Shown here: positions 26,052 through 35,166 of the stretch, piece after piece | How positions within the stretch are numbered: position 1 is the stretch's first letter | How the letters are laid out: the number at the start of each line of letters is the position of its first letter | DNA from: Albimonas marina | Lineage (GTDB): Bacteria; Pseudomonadota; Alphaproteobacteria; Rhodobacterales; Rhodobacteraceae | Length of the DNA: 64,000 nt | Direction of reading: 5' to 3' | Assembly (NCBI RefSeq): GCF_029223255.1 | Contig: NZ_JARHUC010000001.1 | Coordinates: 792,470 to 856,469 of the forward strand | Program-made: the position numbers and the translations under genes | Notes under the pieces: model-generated | Told to the model about the DNA's origin: nothing | Database searches by the model: none | Seen by the model: only the letters and a program-made list of their open reading frames with translations

Positions 26052-28997
26052 TCAGCCGGCCCCGTCGAAGACGTAGAGGTAGCTCGCCGCCGGCGGCAGG
26101 CCGCAGGCCTGCCCGCCGGTGGTCTCGTCGACCACCAGCTTCGAGGCGTCGGCGGGCGGCGTCAGGCTCAGCGTCTCCAGCTTCACCTGCTCCTCGAGCG
26201 AGTTCTCGGCGTCGTAGGGGGCGGCCATGCGGTGCAGGGTCAGCGACTTCGCCGAGCGGATCGGCAGGTCGATCTCGACCGGCATGCAGCCCGAGTCTCC
26301 GGCCTCCGGCACGCCGGGGATCCGGCGCGACAGCACGAACACGCTCAGCCGGTCGCCCCGGCGGGTGGCGTAGACGCCCGCCAGGGGCGCGTCGGGCACG
26401 GCGTCGAAATGGCGGAGCTTGGGAAGGTCGGCGCTGGGAACCGAGAGCGTGTCGACCTGCAGCATGTCGCCCGTCGCCTCGGTGTTGAAGAGGCGCAGCA
26501 GCCGCCAGCCCGGATAGTCGTGCCCCCCCTCCGGCCAGTTGGCGTGCGAGGCCCAGAGCCCGCCTGTGTCGTAGTGGAAATAGGTCTGCATCCGGTAGCC
26601 GGCCGCGGCGCGCATCAGGAAGTTGTCGAGCGTGGCCGTGCCGGCGGCCTGGCTCTTCATCACCGATTCCTGGATGCGCCAGGCCTCGGGCGACAGACGC
26701 TTCTTGTTCACGCGCATCACGTAGCCGGGGCCGGCCTCGTAGGTGCCCAGCTCGATCTTGCGGCCCGTCTCCCGCTCCACCTCGTGAATCAGGTCGATCT
26801 GTCGCCTGGTATGGCGCAGGGAGGCCTGGGTGACCCAGTTCAGCACGCTCAAAAAGGTCTCGGGTGTCCTTGACGGCAGGTCCTGTCGGCCGTCGAGCCC
26901 CATGATGTATGCGCCGACCGTCATCAGGTCGGCCGACGGCGCACGCCGGGCGGCGTCGGGGCCGTAGGAGTTGATGTCCCACCCGCCGATCACGAACCTG
27001 ACCTTGTCGTCCAGTCCCGCCGCCTGCCACCAGGGGCTGGCGCGCATCTCGTCGATCACGTGCTGGAAGAACAGGCCGTAGACCTCGCCCCGCTCGTAGA
27101 CCTCTCCGGTCGCGGCGTCGGTCATCGTCTCGTAGACCCAGGGGCGGTAGATGCGGTTCCAGGTCTCGTTGCCCAGCTCGATGTAGATGCGGTCGAACGC
27201 GTCGGTCCAGGGCGCGGCGCGGCCCTGGTCGGCGCGCTTGCGCGCCCAGGGGCCGGCGTCGGCGGGGGCGGCGAGGTATTCGACCAGGCCGAGCCACTCG
27301 TCCTGCGACAGGTGCGGCTCGAAGGTCAGCCAGGGATCCACCCCCAGCCCGTCGACCAGCGCGAGCATCTGGGGCAGCGTGTTGGCGCCCTGGGTGCCCC
27401 CGCCCGCGCCGGCGGGGTTGGTGACCAGTTCGAGGTCGTAGGTCATCTCGCGCGTGGTCGACGTCGCCTGCAGGCGGATCGCCGACAGATGCGCGTCGCG
27501 CAGCCGAGCCTCGTCCTCGGGCAGCAGGGCCAGGTAAGGCGCGTCGGCGCGATAGACCCGCAGGTTGTCGATCGAGAACACGTTGGGCCCGTTGAACTCG
27601 ATCAGCAGCCGGTTGTTCTTGTCGCCTGTGGGGACGGGGGGCGTGAACTCGACCGACAGTCGCCTCCAGTCCGGGGTCGTCTCGACGATCTGCGGACGGA
27701 TCGCCCGGGTGTAGGGCCCGCCGCCGCCGAAGCGCACCACCGCGCGGCCGGGCGTCTCGCTGCGCGCCCAGAATTCGACGCGGTATGTCTCGCCTGGGCG
27801 AAGCACCTGGAACCAGTCGTTCCCGATCTCCCCTGCACCGCCGGCGTAGAACTCGCCAGGCTGCACGCCGTTGACGTCGAGTTCGAGATAGGACCTGCCC
27901 CCCGCCTCGACCGGAGAACCGGCCACGTGGGGCCGCAGGCGCCAGTCGACGCCGGGCCGGTCGCCGGGCCAGTCTCTCAGGCCGTTGGGGCGCAAGCGCT
28001 CCGAGTTCTGGGCGTTCCAGGTGCGGTGGGTCGAGAAGGTCTCGCGCCGCACGTCTGGGAAAGTCGCGCGGAGAATCACCAGATCGCCGGCGCGAATCGA
28101 CGCCGCGTCTGCCCCGTCTTCGAGCACCAGCGCGTAGCCGTTCATCCGCTCGGGCGGCGTCTCGGAGCGGAACACGACATAGCCCGCTACCTGGCTCCCG
28201 TCCGCGGGTGGCGACCAGCTGAGCACTTGACGGGGGCCCGAGCGCACGATTTTCAATCCCGTGGGCGCGCCGGGCGCAGCGCCTTTTGCGTCACCCGCGG
28301 GCGCTTCGAGCTTGATCACCTCGTCGTCGGGCCGCTCCCAGCCCTGGCGCTTGCCGCCCCTGGGAGAGATTGCCGAGACCGCCGACGCCGGCGGGGACAT
28401 CGCTCCCGATTTTCCGACGGCGCGCACGGTGAACCAAGTCTCCGCGTCCGGGCGGTACCAGGGTTCCCATGCAAGATCGACCGACCGGGCGCCGGCGGGC
28501 AGCGCCTCCCGTGGCCCCATGAAGTAGGGTTGCCAGCCGCTCGCGAGATGGCCGCCGGCGGCGACCCGGTCGAGGCGGATCCGCTGGAAGGCACCGTCGA
28601 CGATGCGCAGCACCTCGACCTCGGCGCCGTTGAAGGCGCCCTCGCGCATCGTATCCCATCGCGAGATGTCGGCGGCGCGGGCGATCACCCGGTCGGGCGC
28701 GTCGGCGGTCGCCTCGAACTGGTAGCGGCGGATCGCGGGCTCGAAGCTGTCGCTGATGAAGCGGCTGCCGTTGGGAACGCCGCGGCCGTGCAGCACCACC
28801 GAGAAGGCGGGCAGGTCGGCGTTGACGACCGTGTCGTCGACGCGGAAGCGGGCCGTCTCGGCGGCGCCGGCGGGGGCGGCGGTCAGCAGGCCGGCGGCGC
28901 AGGCGCCCGCCAGCCCGCCGCGCAGGGCCCGGGACAGGCGCCGGAGGGGGCCCGGGCTCGAGGGCGCGCGTGCGGGCGTCGGGCCGCGGAACATCAT
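26052..28997 (-). CDS. Secreted multidomain protein with FN3 modules and glycoside hydrolase-like core
   Basis: A 981-residue exported protein with a signal peptide (cleavage near residue 40, after TAAPAGA). Fibronectin-III-like segments are seen near residues 120-215 and 245-330 (for example PRQVLSWSPPADGSQVAGYV). Near 400-490 is a beta-sandwich resembling a carbohydrate-binding module (GETYRVEFWARSETPGRAVV, then FSIDNLRVYRAD). The core near 520-830 has IYIELGNETWN near 603-613 and LGTYEAGPGYV near 749, spaced like the acid/base and nucleophile glutamates of clan A glycosidases. It probably trims or binds a polysaccharide outside the membrane. The start has GGAGG seven bases upstream. Codon bias weakens in the middle third. 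Confidence 0.7.
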   Translation of the reverse strand: MMFRGPTPARAPSSPGPLRRLSRALRGGLAGACAAGLLTAAPAGAAETARFRVDDTVVNADLPAFSVVLHGRGVPNGSRFISDSFEPAIRRYQFEATADAPDRVIARAADISRWDTMREGAFNGAEVEVLRIVDGAFQRIRLDRVAAGGHLASGWQPYFMGPREALPAGARSVDLAWEPWYRPDAETWFTVRAVGKSGAMSPPASAVSAISPRGGKRQGWERPDDEVIKLEAPAGDAKGAAPGAPTGLKIVRSGPRQVLSWSPPADGSQVAGYVVFRSETPPERMNGYALVLEDGADAASIRAGDLVILRATFPDVRRETFSTHRTWNAQNSERLRPNGLRDWPGDRPGVDWRLRPHVAGSPVEAGGRSYLELDVNGVQPGEFYAGGAGEIGNDWFQVLRPGETYRVEFWARSETPGRAVVRFGGGGPYTRAIRPQIVETTPDWRRLSVEFTPPVPTGDKNNRLLIEFNGPNVFSIDNLRVYRADAPYLALLPEDEARLRDAHLSAIRLQATSTTREMTYDLELVTNPAGAGGGTQGANTLPQMLALVDGLGVDPWLTFEPHLSQDEWLGLVEYLAAPADAGPWARKRADQGRAAPWTDAFDRIYIELGNETWNRIYRPWVYETMTDAATGEVYERGEVYGLFFQHVIDEMRASPWWQAAGLDDKVRFVIGGWDINSYGPDAARRAPSADLMTVGAYIMGLDGRQDLPSRTPETFLSVLNWVTQASLRHTRRQIDLIHEVERETGRKIELGTYEAGPGYVMRVNKKRLSPEAWRIQESVMKSQAAGTATLDNFLMRAAAGYRMQTYFHYDTGGLWASHANWPEGGHDYPGWRLLRLFNTEATGDMLQVDTLSVPSADLPKLRHFDAVPDAPLAGVYATRRGDRLSVFVLSRRIPGVPEAGDSGCMPVEIDLPIRSAKSLTLHRMAAPYDAENSLEEQVKLETLSLTPPADASKLVVDETTGGQACGLPPAASYLYVFDGAG

Positions 28998-29271
28998 GGA
29001 TCGCCTCCGTTCTGGGTGCCGGGCGCTGGGCGCAGGGCCCCGCGCGTCGGACGACTGAAGCCGGTCCGCGCCGCTCATCGAGGCGTCGGCTCCGCAGCAA
29101 CCTAGGGACGGGAGGCCCCATAAGCAACGGCGGCGCCCGGCGATCGGCGCGGCGACAGGACGCCAGGCTCCTCCGGCGGGAACCCCTTGACGCAGCGAGG
29201 CTTCGACGGCGATCAAGAGGCCGAACGGGGGCGCATGGGGACGCGCCGCCCCCGCATGGTCGGGGGACCCT
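28998..29271. other. Divergent promoter region between glycosidase-like and MBOAT genes
   Basis: A 274-base gap without a supportable gene. On the plus strand, TTGACG at 29187-29192 is followed after 17-18 bases by GATCAA, a weak -10, which could serve the MBOAT gene starting at 29272. No clear minus-strand promoter is seen. Confidence 0.3.
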
Positions 29272-30699
29272 GTGCTTTTCAGCGAACTTCACTTCTGGGT
29301 CTTCTTCGCGGTCGTCTTCACGCTTTACGTCGCCGCGCCGCACCGGGTGCAGAACCGGCTGCTGCTGGTGGCGAGCTACGTGTTCTACGGCGCGTGGGAC
29401 TGGCGGTTCCTGGGGCTGATCCTGCTGTCGACCGCGATCGACTATCTCGTCGCCCTGCGGATGCAGGCGGAGCGGTCGGAGCCGGCGCGCCGCCTGCTGC
29501 TGATGGTCTCGCTGACGCTGAACCTCGGGATGCTGGGGATCTTCAAGTACCTCGGCTTCTTCGTCGAGAGCTTCACGATCCTGATGGCGGACCTCGGGCT
29601 GCCGGCCCATCCCGCCACGCTGAACATCATTCTGCCCGTCGGGATCTCGTTCTTCACCTTCCAGACGCTGAGCTACACGATCGACGTCTACCGCCGGAAG
29701 CTGGAGCCGACGCGCGATTTCCTGGACTTCGCGCTGTTCGTGGCCTTCTTCCCCCAGCTCGTCGCCGGCCCGATCGAGCGCGCCGCCCACCTGCTGCCCG
29801 AGATCGCCGCGCCGCGCCGCATCACCTGGGACAAGTTCTCCCGCGGGGCGGTTCTGTGCCTGATCGGGATGATCAAGAAGGTGGTGGTGGCCGACGGGGT
29901 GGCGGGCTCGGTCGATGCGATCTATGCGGCGCCCGATCCCTCGGGCGCGGACGTGCTGCTGGCGACCTGGCTCTTCGCGGTGCAGATCTACTGCGACTTC
30001 TCGGGCTACACCGACATCGCGCGGGGCGTGGCGAAGATGCTGGGCTTCGATCTGATGCTGAACTTCGCCCAGCCCTATTTCTCGACCAACCCGCAGGAGT
30101 TCTGGCGGCGCTGGCACATCAGCCTCTCCACCTGGCTGCGCGACTACCTCTACATCTCGCTGGGGGGGAACCGCGGCTCCCGCTTCAAGACCTATCGCAA
30201 CCTGATGGCGACGATGCTGCTGGGGGGGCTGTGGCACGGGGCGGCGTGGAACTTCGTGCTGTGGGGGGGCTACCAGGGAGGGCTGCTGTCCGCCCACCGC
30301 GCGGTCGCGGGGCGAGGGAGCGAGCGCGCGCCCGGCGCGGGCCTCGGCGCGACGCTCAAGCGGATCGTGCTGGCGCTGCTGTTCTTCCAGGTGGTCTGCT
30401 ACGGGTGGCTGCTGTTCCGCGCCGACTCTCTCGACCAGATCGTCGACTTCACCGCCCGCCTCGCCACGCTGGATCCCGCGGGGCTGCTCGCCACCGCGAT
30501 GCCGCGGCCGCCGATGGGGGCGCTGGCGGGCATCCTCTTCGTCTTCGCCTGGGACGTGGCGACCGAGTGGACCGGGCGCGTGCGCTTCTACGAACCCTGG
30601 CCCGCCTGGCTGCGGGCGGGCTTGTGGGCCGGCATGATCTACCTGCTCGCCTTCGGCGGCGCGACGCCCTCGGGCGCCTTCATCTACTTCCAGTTCTGA
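29272..30699 (+). CDS. MBOAT family O-acyltransferase (AlgI-like)
   Basis: A 475-residue membrane-bound O-acyltransferase with about ten to twelve helices. The diagnostic blocks are present: FWRRWHISLSTWLRDYLYIS near residues 281-300, then GGLWHGAAWNFVLWG near 318-332, where the histidine is the catalytic residue. AlgI-type enzymes pass acetyl groups across the inner membrane so that periplasmic partners can acetylate polysaccharides. The start codon is GTG at 29272, preceded by GGGGGACC. The SGNH-like gene follows after 13 bases, the expected partner arrangement. Confidence 0.93.
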   Translation: MLFSELHFWVFFAVVFTLYVAAPHRVQNRLLLVASYVFYGAWDWRFLGLILLSTAIDYLVALRMQAERSEPARRLLLMVSLTLNLGMLGIFKYLGFFVESFTILMADLGLPAHPATLNIILPVGISFFTFQTLSYTIDVYRRKLEPTRDFLDFALFVAFFPQLVAGPIERAAHLLPEIAAPRRITWDKFSRGAVLCLIGMIKKVVVADGVAGSVDAIYAAPDPSGADVLLATWLFAVQIYCDFSGYTDIARGVAKMLGFDLMLNFAQPYFSTNPQEFWRRWHISLSTWLRDYLYISLGGNRGSRFKTYRNLMATMLLGGLWHGAAWNFVLWGGYQGGLLSAHRAVAGRGSERAPGAGLGATLKRIVLALLFFQVVCYGWLLFRADSLDQIVDFTARLATLDPAGLLATAMPRPPMGALAGILFVFAWDVATEWTGRVRFYEPWPAWLRAGLWAGMIYLLAFGGATPSGAFIYFQF

Positions 30700-30712
30700 G
30701 GAGGGCTGCGGA

Positions 30713-31813
30713 ATGGTTCGGCGAGCCCTGAAGATGCTGGCGATGACGGCCGCGATGCTGGCGGTCATGGACCTGGGCGTGGCCGGCGCCCTCTCGGCGC
30801 TGGAGGCGTCGGGCAAGGGCGGCTCGATCCTGCGCTTCTTCGAATACGGCCGCAGCGTGCCGGGCAAGCTGCGCGCCTGGGTCGAGCATCCCGACGCGCC
30901 GGGGAATTTGTTCGACGTCGCCTGGCGCGCGTCGATGATCGCGCGCTCGGCCGAGAGCTTCGCGGCCGAGGATCCCTCGGCCCCCGTGGTGCGCGTCTAT
31001 GGCATGTCCTTCGTGGGCAACGTGGTCTCCGCCGCGGCTCGCCAAGCGCCGGCGCTGCGGGTGGAAATGCACTCCGGTCCCGGGGCGCCGCCGAACTTCA
31101 CCTTCGCCGCCTTCCTCGACGACCGCGCCAACCGCCGCGCCGGCGACGTGGCGGTGCTCGGCGTGCTGGCCTCGAGCCTTCACGGCATGGCCTCGTTCTC
31201 GAACCGCTTCTGGTCCTTCGAGCAGCCGGCCCCCTTCACCTACCCGATCTTCCTGCCCGATTCCGCCGACGGCCTGGTGCGGATCGAGCCGGTGGTGGAG
31301 ACGCCGGAGGAGGAGCTCGCGATCCTCGCCGATCCTGCGGAGGGCGCGGCCTGGCGGGCGCAGGTCGCGGAGGTCGACCGCCTGTATTCGCGCGAGGCGT
31401 TCGTCGCGCCCGCGCTCGACGTCTCGCCGTTCTTCCGGCTGGTGCGCCGTTCCCTCGCGCAGGGCGCGATCGAGCGGCGCAAGATCGCGGCGGTGGAGGA
31501 GGGGGGCGAGTTCCCGGTGGCCGAGATCCTGCGCCGGATGATCGCCGAGTTCGCGCGCGTCGCTCGCGAGGATGGGCAGACCCCGGTGGTCGTTCTGATC
31601 CAGGACCAGCGCGGGCGGCGGGACCTCGTGGACATGGTCGCGCCGACCCTCGAGGAGACCGGCGTGGCGGTCGTCGCCTCGGTCGAGGTCGCGGACCCGC
31701 GCGATCCCACCGCCTTCGTCTCGGACGGGCATTTCCGCCGCCGGGTGGACGACCGGCTGGGGACGCTGTTCCTGGAGCGCCTGCCGCCGGGCTTCCTCGA
31801 CGCTTCCCGCTGA
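30713..31813 (+). CDS. SGNH hydrolase-like protein, partner of MBOAT
   Basis: A 366-residue protein with an N-terminal hydrophobic segment (about residues 8-28, signal anchor) and a periplasmic domain. VYGMSFVGN near residue 95 could supply the nucleophilic serine, and SDGHFRRRVDD near 337-347 has the D-x-H pair of SGNH/GDSL esterases. Proteins of this kind next to MBOAT enzymes (AlgJ/AlgX, PatB) receive the acyl group and put it on the polysaccharide. Overall similarity to named families is weak, so the role is mostly inferred from the motifs and the 13-base spacing to the MBOAT gene. Confidence 0.72.
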   Translation: MVRRALKMLAMTAAMLAVMDLGVAGALSALEASGKGGSILRFFEYGRSVPGKLRAWVEHPDAPGNLFDVAWRASMIARSAESFAAEDPSAPVVRVYGMSFVGNVVSAAARQAPALRVEMHSGPGAPPNFTFAAFLDDRANRRAGDVAVLGVLASSLHGMASFSNRFWSFEQPAPFTYPIFLPDSADGLVRIEPVVETPEEELAILADPAEGAAWRAQVAEVDRLYSREAFVAPALDVSPFFRLVRRSLAQGAIERRKIAAVEEGGEFPVAEILRRMIAEFARVAREDGQTPVVVLIQDQRGRRDLVDMVAPTLEETGVAVVASVEVADPRDPTAFVSDGHFRRRVDDRLGTLFLERLPPGFLDASR

Positions 31814-31871
31814 GCGCGGGGCCCGGCGCCGCGGGCGACGCCTCGCCATGCCCGCGGCTCGCGGCGCGGCG

Positions 31872-32489
31872 TCAGTTCCGCGGGCTCGCCTCGATGTCCA
31901 CCCGGATCTCGACCGTCTTGCCGACATGGGGGGCGGCGAAGCTGACGCCGTAGGCGGTGCGGTCGATCTCTCCGGTGACGGTGAAGCCCGCGACCAGCTC
32001 GCCCCCCGCCAGCGCCGAGGGGCCGTACTTGTTGAGCTGGGCGCGCAGCGTCTCGGTCCGGGTGACGCCGTTGATGGTCAGCTCGCCGGTGATGTCGGCC
32101 ACGTCGGCCGAGACCAGGCGCACCCGGCTCGACACGAAGCTGATCACGGGGTGCGCCTCGGCGTCGAGGAAGTCGGGGCCGCGCAGGTAGCGGTCGCGCC
32201 CCTCCCAGTTCGTATCCACGCTCTCGGCCCGGATGCGGAAGGTCACGCTGGCGCGCTCCACCGCGTCGGGGTCGAGGTCGATGTCGGCGTCGAACTCGCG
32301 GAACCAGCCGTGGACCAGCGAATAGCCCAGGTGGTCGACCGCGAACTTCACCTGGCTGTGGGAGCGGTCCATCTGCCAGCGATAGGCGGCGGCGGGCCCG
32401 GCCCAGAGCAGGCCTGCGGCCAGCGCCGCGGTCACCGCCAGCGCGCGGCCCGGCGCGGCGCGGCGGAGGCGATCCGTAAGACGGCTCAT
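31872..32489 (-). CDS. YceI family periplasmic protein
   Basis: A 205-residue protein with a signal peptide (AVTAALAAGLLWAGPAAA) followed by YRWQMDRSHSQVKFAVDHLG, the family start. YceI proteins form a lipocalin-like barrel that binds a polyisoprenoid or similar hydrophobic molecule in the periplasm. Further family blocks are VTFRIRAESVDTNWEGRD near residue 80 and ITGELTINGVTRTETL near 130. It is the last of three minus-strand genes (YceI, cytochrome b561, YceI), a common association suggesting a link to quinone or isoprenoid chemistry. Confidence 0.95.
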   Translation of the reverse strand: MSRLTDRLRRAAPGRALAVTAALAAGLLWAGPAAAYRWQMDRSHSQVKFAVDHLGYSLVHGWFREFDADIDLDPDAVERASVTFRIRAESVDTNWEGRDRYLRGPDFLDAEAHPVISFVSSRVRLVSADVADITGELTINGVTRTETLRAQLNKYGPSALAGGELVAGFTVTGEIDRTAYGVSFAAPHVGKTVEIRVDIEASPRN

Positions 32490-32614
32490 GCGCGCATCCT
32501 CCCTCTTGGCGCGGCGGCGGGGCTCAGGTTCCGCAACCGCGGGCCCCGCGTCCAGCCCCCAAATCGCGGGGACCGGCGCGGGGCGCGCGGACGTGAAGGG
32601 GCGAGAGGGCGGGC

Positions 32615-33190
32615 TCAGCCCCGGCGGGGCCAGGTCATCCGCCGCAGGACCTCGTCGCGGTCGACGAAATGGTGCTTCAGGGCCGCGCCGGCATGGGCCA
32701 CCAGCAGCGCGATCATCGCCCAGGCGCAGTAGAAGTGGATCGCGCCGAAGACCTTCTCCAGCGCCCGGTCGCCGGGCTGGAACGGGTCGGGCAGGGCGAA
32801 CAGGCCGAAGACCATGTTCTTGATCCCGTAGCTGTCCTGCAGCGAGGAGGCCGAGGCCATCAGCCAGCCCGACAGCGGCATCGCGATCATCAGGGCGTAG
32901 AGCGCCCAGTGCGCGCCCTCGGCCGCCAGGGTCTGCCAGGCGGGAGCGCCGGGGACGGGCGGCGGCGCGGGATGCGTCGCGCGCCAGACCAGCCGCAGCA
33001 GCGCCAGCGCGAAGGCCACGAAGCCCCAGCTCTTGTGGATCTGGATCAGGTCGAACTGGGCGTACATGTCGGTGACCACCTGGGTCATCCAGAAGCCCAG
33101 CCCCAGCAGGAACAGGATCACGCCCGCGGTCAGCCAGTGCAGCAGGCGGGCCGGCCAGCCCCAGGCGCGGGGCGCGTTGCGAAGCGGCAT
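32615..33190 (-). CDS. Cytochrome b561
   Basis: A 191-residue inner-membrane dihaem cytochrome with four helices. Candidate haem-ligand histidines are seen in LLHWLTAGVI (helix 1), IQIHKSWGFV (helix 2) and AIHFYCAWAMIALLVAHAGA (helix 4), followed by the basic tail KHHFVDRDEVLRRM that marks the family. It transfers electrons between quinol and an unknown partner. It lies between two YceI genes on the same strand, with about 115-125 bases on each side. Confidence 0.95.
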   Translation of the reverse strand: MPLRNAPRAWGWPARLLHWLTAGVILFLLGLGFWMTQVVTDMYAQFDLIQIHKSWGFVAFALALLRLVWRATHPAPPPVPGAPAWQTLAAEGAHWALYALMIAMPLSGWLMASASSLQDSYGIKNMVFGLFALPDPFQPGDRALEKVFGAIHFYCAWAMIALLVAHAGAALKHHFVDRDEVLRRMTWPRRG

Positions 33191-33305
33191 GTCCTGGTCC
33201 TCGACGCCGGGGGGGAGGGGGGCGCGCCGCCCGCGCAGGCCGCGGGCGGCGTCGGTGGTGGAGGGACGGGCCCGCGCGGGGCCCGTCAGGCGCGCGCGCC
33301 GCGGA

Positions 33306-33902
33306 TCACTTCGCGGGCGAGGCCTCGAGGTCGATGCGCACCGGCATGGTCGCGGCGACCGCCGGGGCGAAGTAGTCCACGCCGTAGGCGGTGCGGTCCA
33401 GCACGCCGGTGATGGTGAAGCCCACCACGGTCACGTCCGGATCCAGCGGCGAGGGGCCGGTCTTGTTGAGCGTGACGTCGAAGGTCTCCTCGTTGGTGAC
33501 GCCCTTGATGGTGACGTCGCCGACGACCTTGGCCTCGGAGTCGGAGATCATCTGCACCGACTTCGAGACGAAGGTGATCTCGGGGTATTCCTCGACGTCG
33601 AGCATGTCGCCCGACTTGATGTGGTTGTCGCGCGCCTCCCAGCCGGTGTCGATCGAGCCGGCCTGCAGGGTGAAGCTGACGGTCGAGGCGGTCAGGTTCT
33701 CGGGGTCGTAGTCGATGTCGGCCGAGAACTCGTTGAAGCGGCCCTGGATGACCGAGAAGCCGACGTGGTCGACCGAGAAGGTCACCGCGGCGTGGGAGCG
33801 GTCCATCACGTAGGGCTCGGCGACGGCGGGCAGGGCGGCGGCGAGCGTGGCGGCCAGGCCGAGAGCCGGGGCGAAGGCCAGGGCGGTGCGGGGGAGGCGC
33901 AT
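33306..33902 (-). CDS. YceI family periplasmic protein
   Basis: A 198-residue paralogue of the YceI protein at 31872-32489. The signal peptide (FAPALGLAATLAAALPAVA) precedes EPYVMDRSHAAVTFSVDHVG. Blocks VSFTLQAGSIDTGWEARDNH and VTIKGVTNEETFDVTLN follow in the usual order. The chosen ATG at 33902 has CGGAGAC upstream; longer in-frame frames extend into an AT-richer promoter area and do not look coding. It would be the first gene of the YceI-b561-YceI unit. Confidence 0.95.
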   Translation of the reverse strand: MRLPRTALAFAPALGLAATLAAALPAVAEPYVMDRSHAAVTFSVDHVGFSVIQGRFNEFSADIDYDPENLTASTVSFTLQAGSIDTGWEARDNHIKSGDMLDVEEYPEITFVSKSVQMISDSEAKVVGDVTIKGVTNEETFDVTLNKTGPSPLDPDVTVVGFTITGVLDRTAYGVDYFAPAVAATMPVRIDLEASPAK

Positions 33903-34091
33903 GGTCGTGTCTCCGGGGTTCGGTTGCGTTGCGGCATATCTCGCATCGCTCCGGTTCGGAGAGAAGACGCCCGTTTCCGCACCAATTGTTTCCGGAATTC
34001 GCTCTGAACTTTTCGTGGGGCCGGTTGCATCAGGCGACGAAAGCCATTTCGGGCCAATCCGTTGCCCCGTCGCGGCCGAACCGGATCGCCG

Positions 34092-34125
34092 AAAACGCGA
34101 AGGCCGCCGTGCGCACGGCGGCCTT
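34092..34125 (-). terminator. Terminator of the 3-hydroxyacyl-CoA dehydrogenase gene
   Basis: A perfect inverted repeat of 2 x 13 bases (34100-34125; arms AAGGCCGCCGTGC / GCACGGCGGCCTT), followed on the minus strand by CGCGTTTTC. It lies about 45 bases after the stop of the gene ending at 34168. Confidence 0.7.
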
Positions 34126-34167
34126 CGGTCGGAGGTCGCGCGATTCCGCATCTGCGAAATCGACGGC

Positions 34168-35043
34168 TCAGCGCGTGGGGACGGGGACGTCGCCGCGATA
34201 GTCGTAGAAGCCGCGGCCGGTCTTGCGGCCCAGCCAGCCGGCCTCGACGTACTTCACCATCAGCGGGCAGGGGCGGTACTTGGTGTCCGCCAGCCCGTCG
34301 TGGAGCACGTTCATGATCGCGAGGCACACGTCCAGCCCGATGAAGTCCGCCAGCTGCAGCGGGCCCATCGGGTGGTTCGCGCCCAGGCGCATGGCCTTGT
34401 CGATGCTCTCGACCGTGCCGACGCCCTCGTAGAGCGTGTAGACCGCCTCGTTGATCATCGGCAGCAGGATGCGGTTGACGATGAAGGCGGGGAAGTCCTC
34501 GGCGGTGGCGGCGGTCTTGCCGAGGCTGGCGACCACCTGCTTCAGCGCCTCGAACGTGGCCTGGTCGGTGGCGATGCCGCGGATCAGCTCCACCAGCTCC
34601 ATCACCGGCACGGGGTTCATGAAGTGGAAGCCCATGAACCGCTCGGGCCGGTCGGTCAGCGAGGCGAGGCGGGTGATCGAGATCGAGGAGGTGTTCGAGG
34701 TCAGGATCGTCTGCTCGCCCAGGTGCGGCGCGAGCGAGGCGAAGATCGCGTTCTTGACCTTCTCGTTCTCGGTCGCGGCCTCGATCACCAGGTCGGACTG
34801 GGCGACGGGGACCAGGTCGGTGGTCTTGGCGATGCGGCCCAGCGCATCGGCCTTCTCCGCCTCCGAGATCGCGCCGCGGCCGATCTGGCGGTCCATGTTC
34901 TTCTCGATCAGGGCCAGGGCCTTGTCGATGCGCGCCTCGTCGATGTCGTTGAGGAAGACGTCGTAGCCCGCCAGCGCGAACACGTGGGCGATGCCGTTGC
35001 CCATCTGCCCCGCCCCGATGACGCCGACCGATTTGATCGCCAT
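34168..35043 (-). CDS. 3-hydroxybutyryl-CoA dehydrogenase
   Basis: A 291-residue NAD(P)-dependent dehydrogenase interconverting acetoacetyl-CoA and 3-hydroxybutyryl-CoA. The Rossmann motif GVIGAGQMGNGIA is at residues 6-18. SNTSSISIT near 117 and the catalytic region GFHFMNPVPVMELVE near 135-149 (with the histidine) are present, as is AFIVNRILLPMINEA near 184. Length and motifs fit the Hbd/PaaH group used in butyrate, polyhydroxybutyrate or fatty-acid pathways. The ATG at 35043 is preferred over a start three codons earlier because the Rossmann strand follows immediately. Confidence 0.95.
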   Translation of the reverse strand: MAIKSVGVIGAGQMGNGIAHVFALAGYDVFLNDIDEARIDKALALIEKNMDRQIGRGAISEAEKADALGRIAKTTDLVPVAQSDLVIEAATENEKVKNAIFASLAPHLGEQTILTSNTSSISITRLASLTDRPERFMGFHFMNPVPVMELVELIRGIATDQATFEALKQVVASLGKTAATAEDFPAFIVNRILLPMINEAVYTLYEGVGTVESIDKAMRLGANHPMGPLQLADFIGLDVCLAIMNVLHDGLADTKYRPCPLMVKYVEAGWLGRKTGRGFYDYRGDVPVPTR

Positions 35044-35166
35044 GCTGCGCACGCCTTTTCTGCCCCGTGATTTCGCCGCCGCACCCTATGCGGCGGGCGG
35101 CGCAGCGGCAAGAGCGGGCCGGATCGCGAGGGCGAGAGGGGCCCGGGTTTCCGGGCCGCCGTGGCC

